Shown: piece after piece, positions 14,024 through 14,267 of the stretch
How positions within the stretch are numbered: the stretch's first letter is position 1
Layout: every line of letters begins with the position of its first letter
Assembly (NCBI GenBank): GCA_036564135.1
Contig: DATCLC010000049.1
Span: forward strand, 1-14,267
Length of the DNA: 14,267 nucleotides
Reading direction: 5' to 3'
Source: RSA11 sp036564135
GTDB taxonomy: Bacteria; Actinomycetota; Thermoleophilia; Solirubrobacterales; 70-9
The notes under the pieces: model-generated
What the model was told of the DNA's origin: nothing
Databases searched by the model: none
What the model saw: only the letters and a program-made list of their open reading frames with translations
Translations under genes and position numbers: made by a program

Positions 14024-14267
14024 CTACGAAGCCGCGCCCACGGGCACGCCCTCGGAGACCGCGCGGTCGATGACCTCGGGGTCGAGGATGTGCTCGATGA
14101 CCATCACGCTCGCGCCGATCACCCCGGCGCGGTCGCCGAGCTTCGACGGCACGGTCGAGAGGTCGCGCGTTGCGAGCGGCAGGGAGCGGCGGAAGGTGAC
14201 CTCGCGCACGCCAGCGAGCAGCTGCTCGTGGACCTCGGCCATGTCGCCGCCGATGACGACGACCGAG
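14024..14267 (-). CDS. ROK family protein (sugar kinase or transcriptional repressor), C-terminal part
   Basis: Only the last 80 or so codons are inside; the gene continues past the right edge, and the in-frame ATG at 14242 is internal. The visible sequence runs SVVVIGGDMAEVHEQLL, then a loop, then SKLGDRAGVIGASVMVIEHI near the end, terminating with TAG at 14024-14026. The VVIGG and LGDRAGVIGAS elements are the conserved C-terminal part of the ROK fold, used both by glucokinase-like enzymes and by NagC/XylR-type repressors that carry an extra N-terminal helix-turn-helix. Which of these it is cannot be told without the N-terminus. It is transcribed toward eboF from the opposite strand and is probably unrelated to that operon. 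Confidence 0.8.
   Translation of the reverse strand, partial: SVVVIGGDMAEVHEQLLAGVREVTFRRSLPLATRDLSTVPSKLGDRAGVIGASVMVIEHILDPEVIDRAVSEGVPVGAAS

Noticed and set aside
1..14267. CRISPR arrays, insertion sequences, tRNA or rRNA genes
   Set aside because: No regularly spaced repeats, transposase motifs, flanking target duplications or tRNA-like cloverleaf were seen.

Overview
The window is very GC-rich DNA (roughly 70% or more by eye), densely packed with overlapping genes that often use GTG starts. It carries MEP-pathway and glycolytic genes of actinobacterial type. I infer an actinobacterium, most likely class Thermoleophilia (Solirubrobacter/Gaiella-like). No rRNA or lineage marker confirms this.

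Left part (1-5473) is a central-carbon node around phosphoenolpyruvate. On the minus strand a PfkB-family sugar kinase (GTG at 3866), PEP carboxylase (ppc) and the start of a class I fructose-bisphosphate aldolase follow one another with short spacers, driven by a good promoter at 3894-3923. Divergently, on the plus strand, lies pyruvate kinase (pyk). PEP-consuming ppc and pyk thus share one 160-bp divergent control region, which holds an 8-bp direct repeat and a hairpin in the pyk leader.

Middle (5474-5881) is about 400 bases without a protein gene. Positions 5512-5739 fold on paper into a five-way-junction RNA: a long closing helix, a GCAA tetraloop hairpin, a perfect 12-bp hairpin and a branched arm. 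I do not recognise it as a known family. It is followed by a TTGACA-N17-TAGTTT promoter.

Right part (5882-13868) looks like one eight-gene operon with overlaps or gaps of 13 nt or less: ispH, an inositol-3-phosphate synthase homologue, eboC (UbiA-like prenyltransferase), a TIM-barrel sugar-phosphate isomerase/epimerase, eboA, eboB (TatD-like), eboE (TIM barrel) and eboF (alkaline-phosphatase superfamily). This is an ebo cluster. Ebo genes are known from cyanobacteria, where they are needed to move the scytonemin precursor to the periplasm, and from other bacteria and eustigmatophyte algae. Their chemistry is unknown. Here there is no eboD (dehydroquinate-synthase-like). A different sugar-phosphate cyclase (the inositol phosphate synthase homologue), an extra TIM barrel and the last enzyme of isoprenoid precursor synthesis are included instead. 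I infer a pathway that makes a cyclic polyol phosphate, attaches or uses a prenyl group at the membrane, and trims phosphate; this is a hypothesis.

At the right edge a convergent ROK-family gene begins (only its C-terminus is inside), separated from eboF by 155 bp that contain small hairpins.
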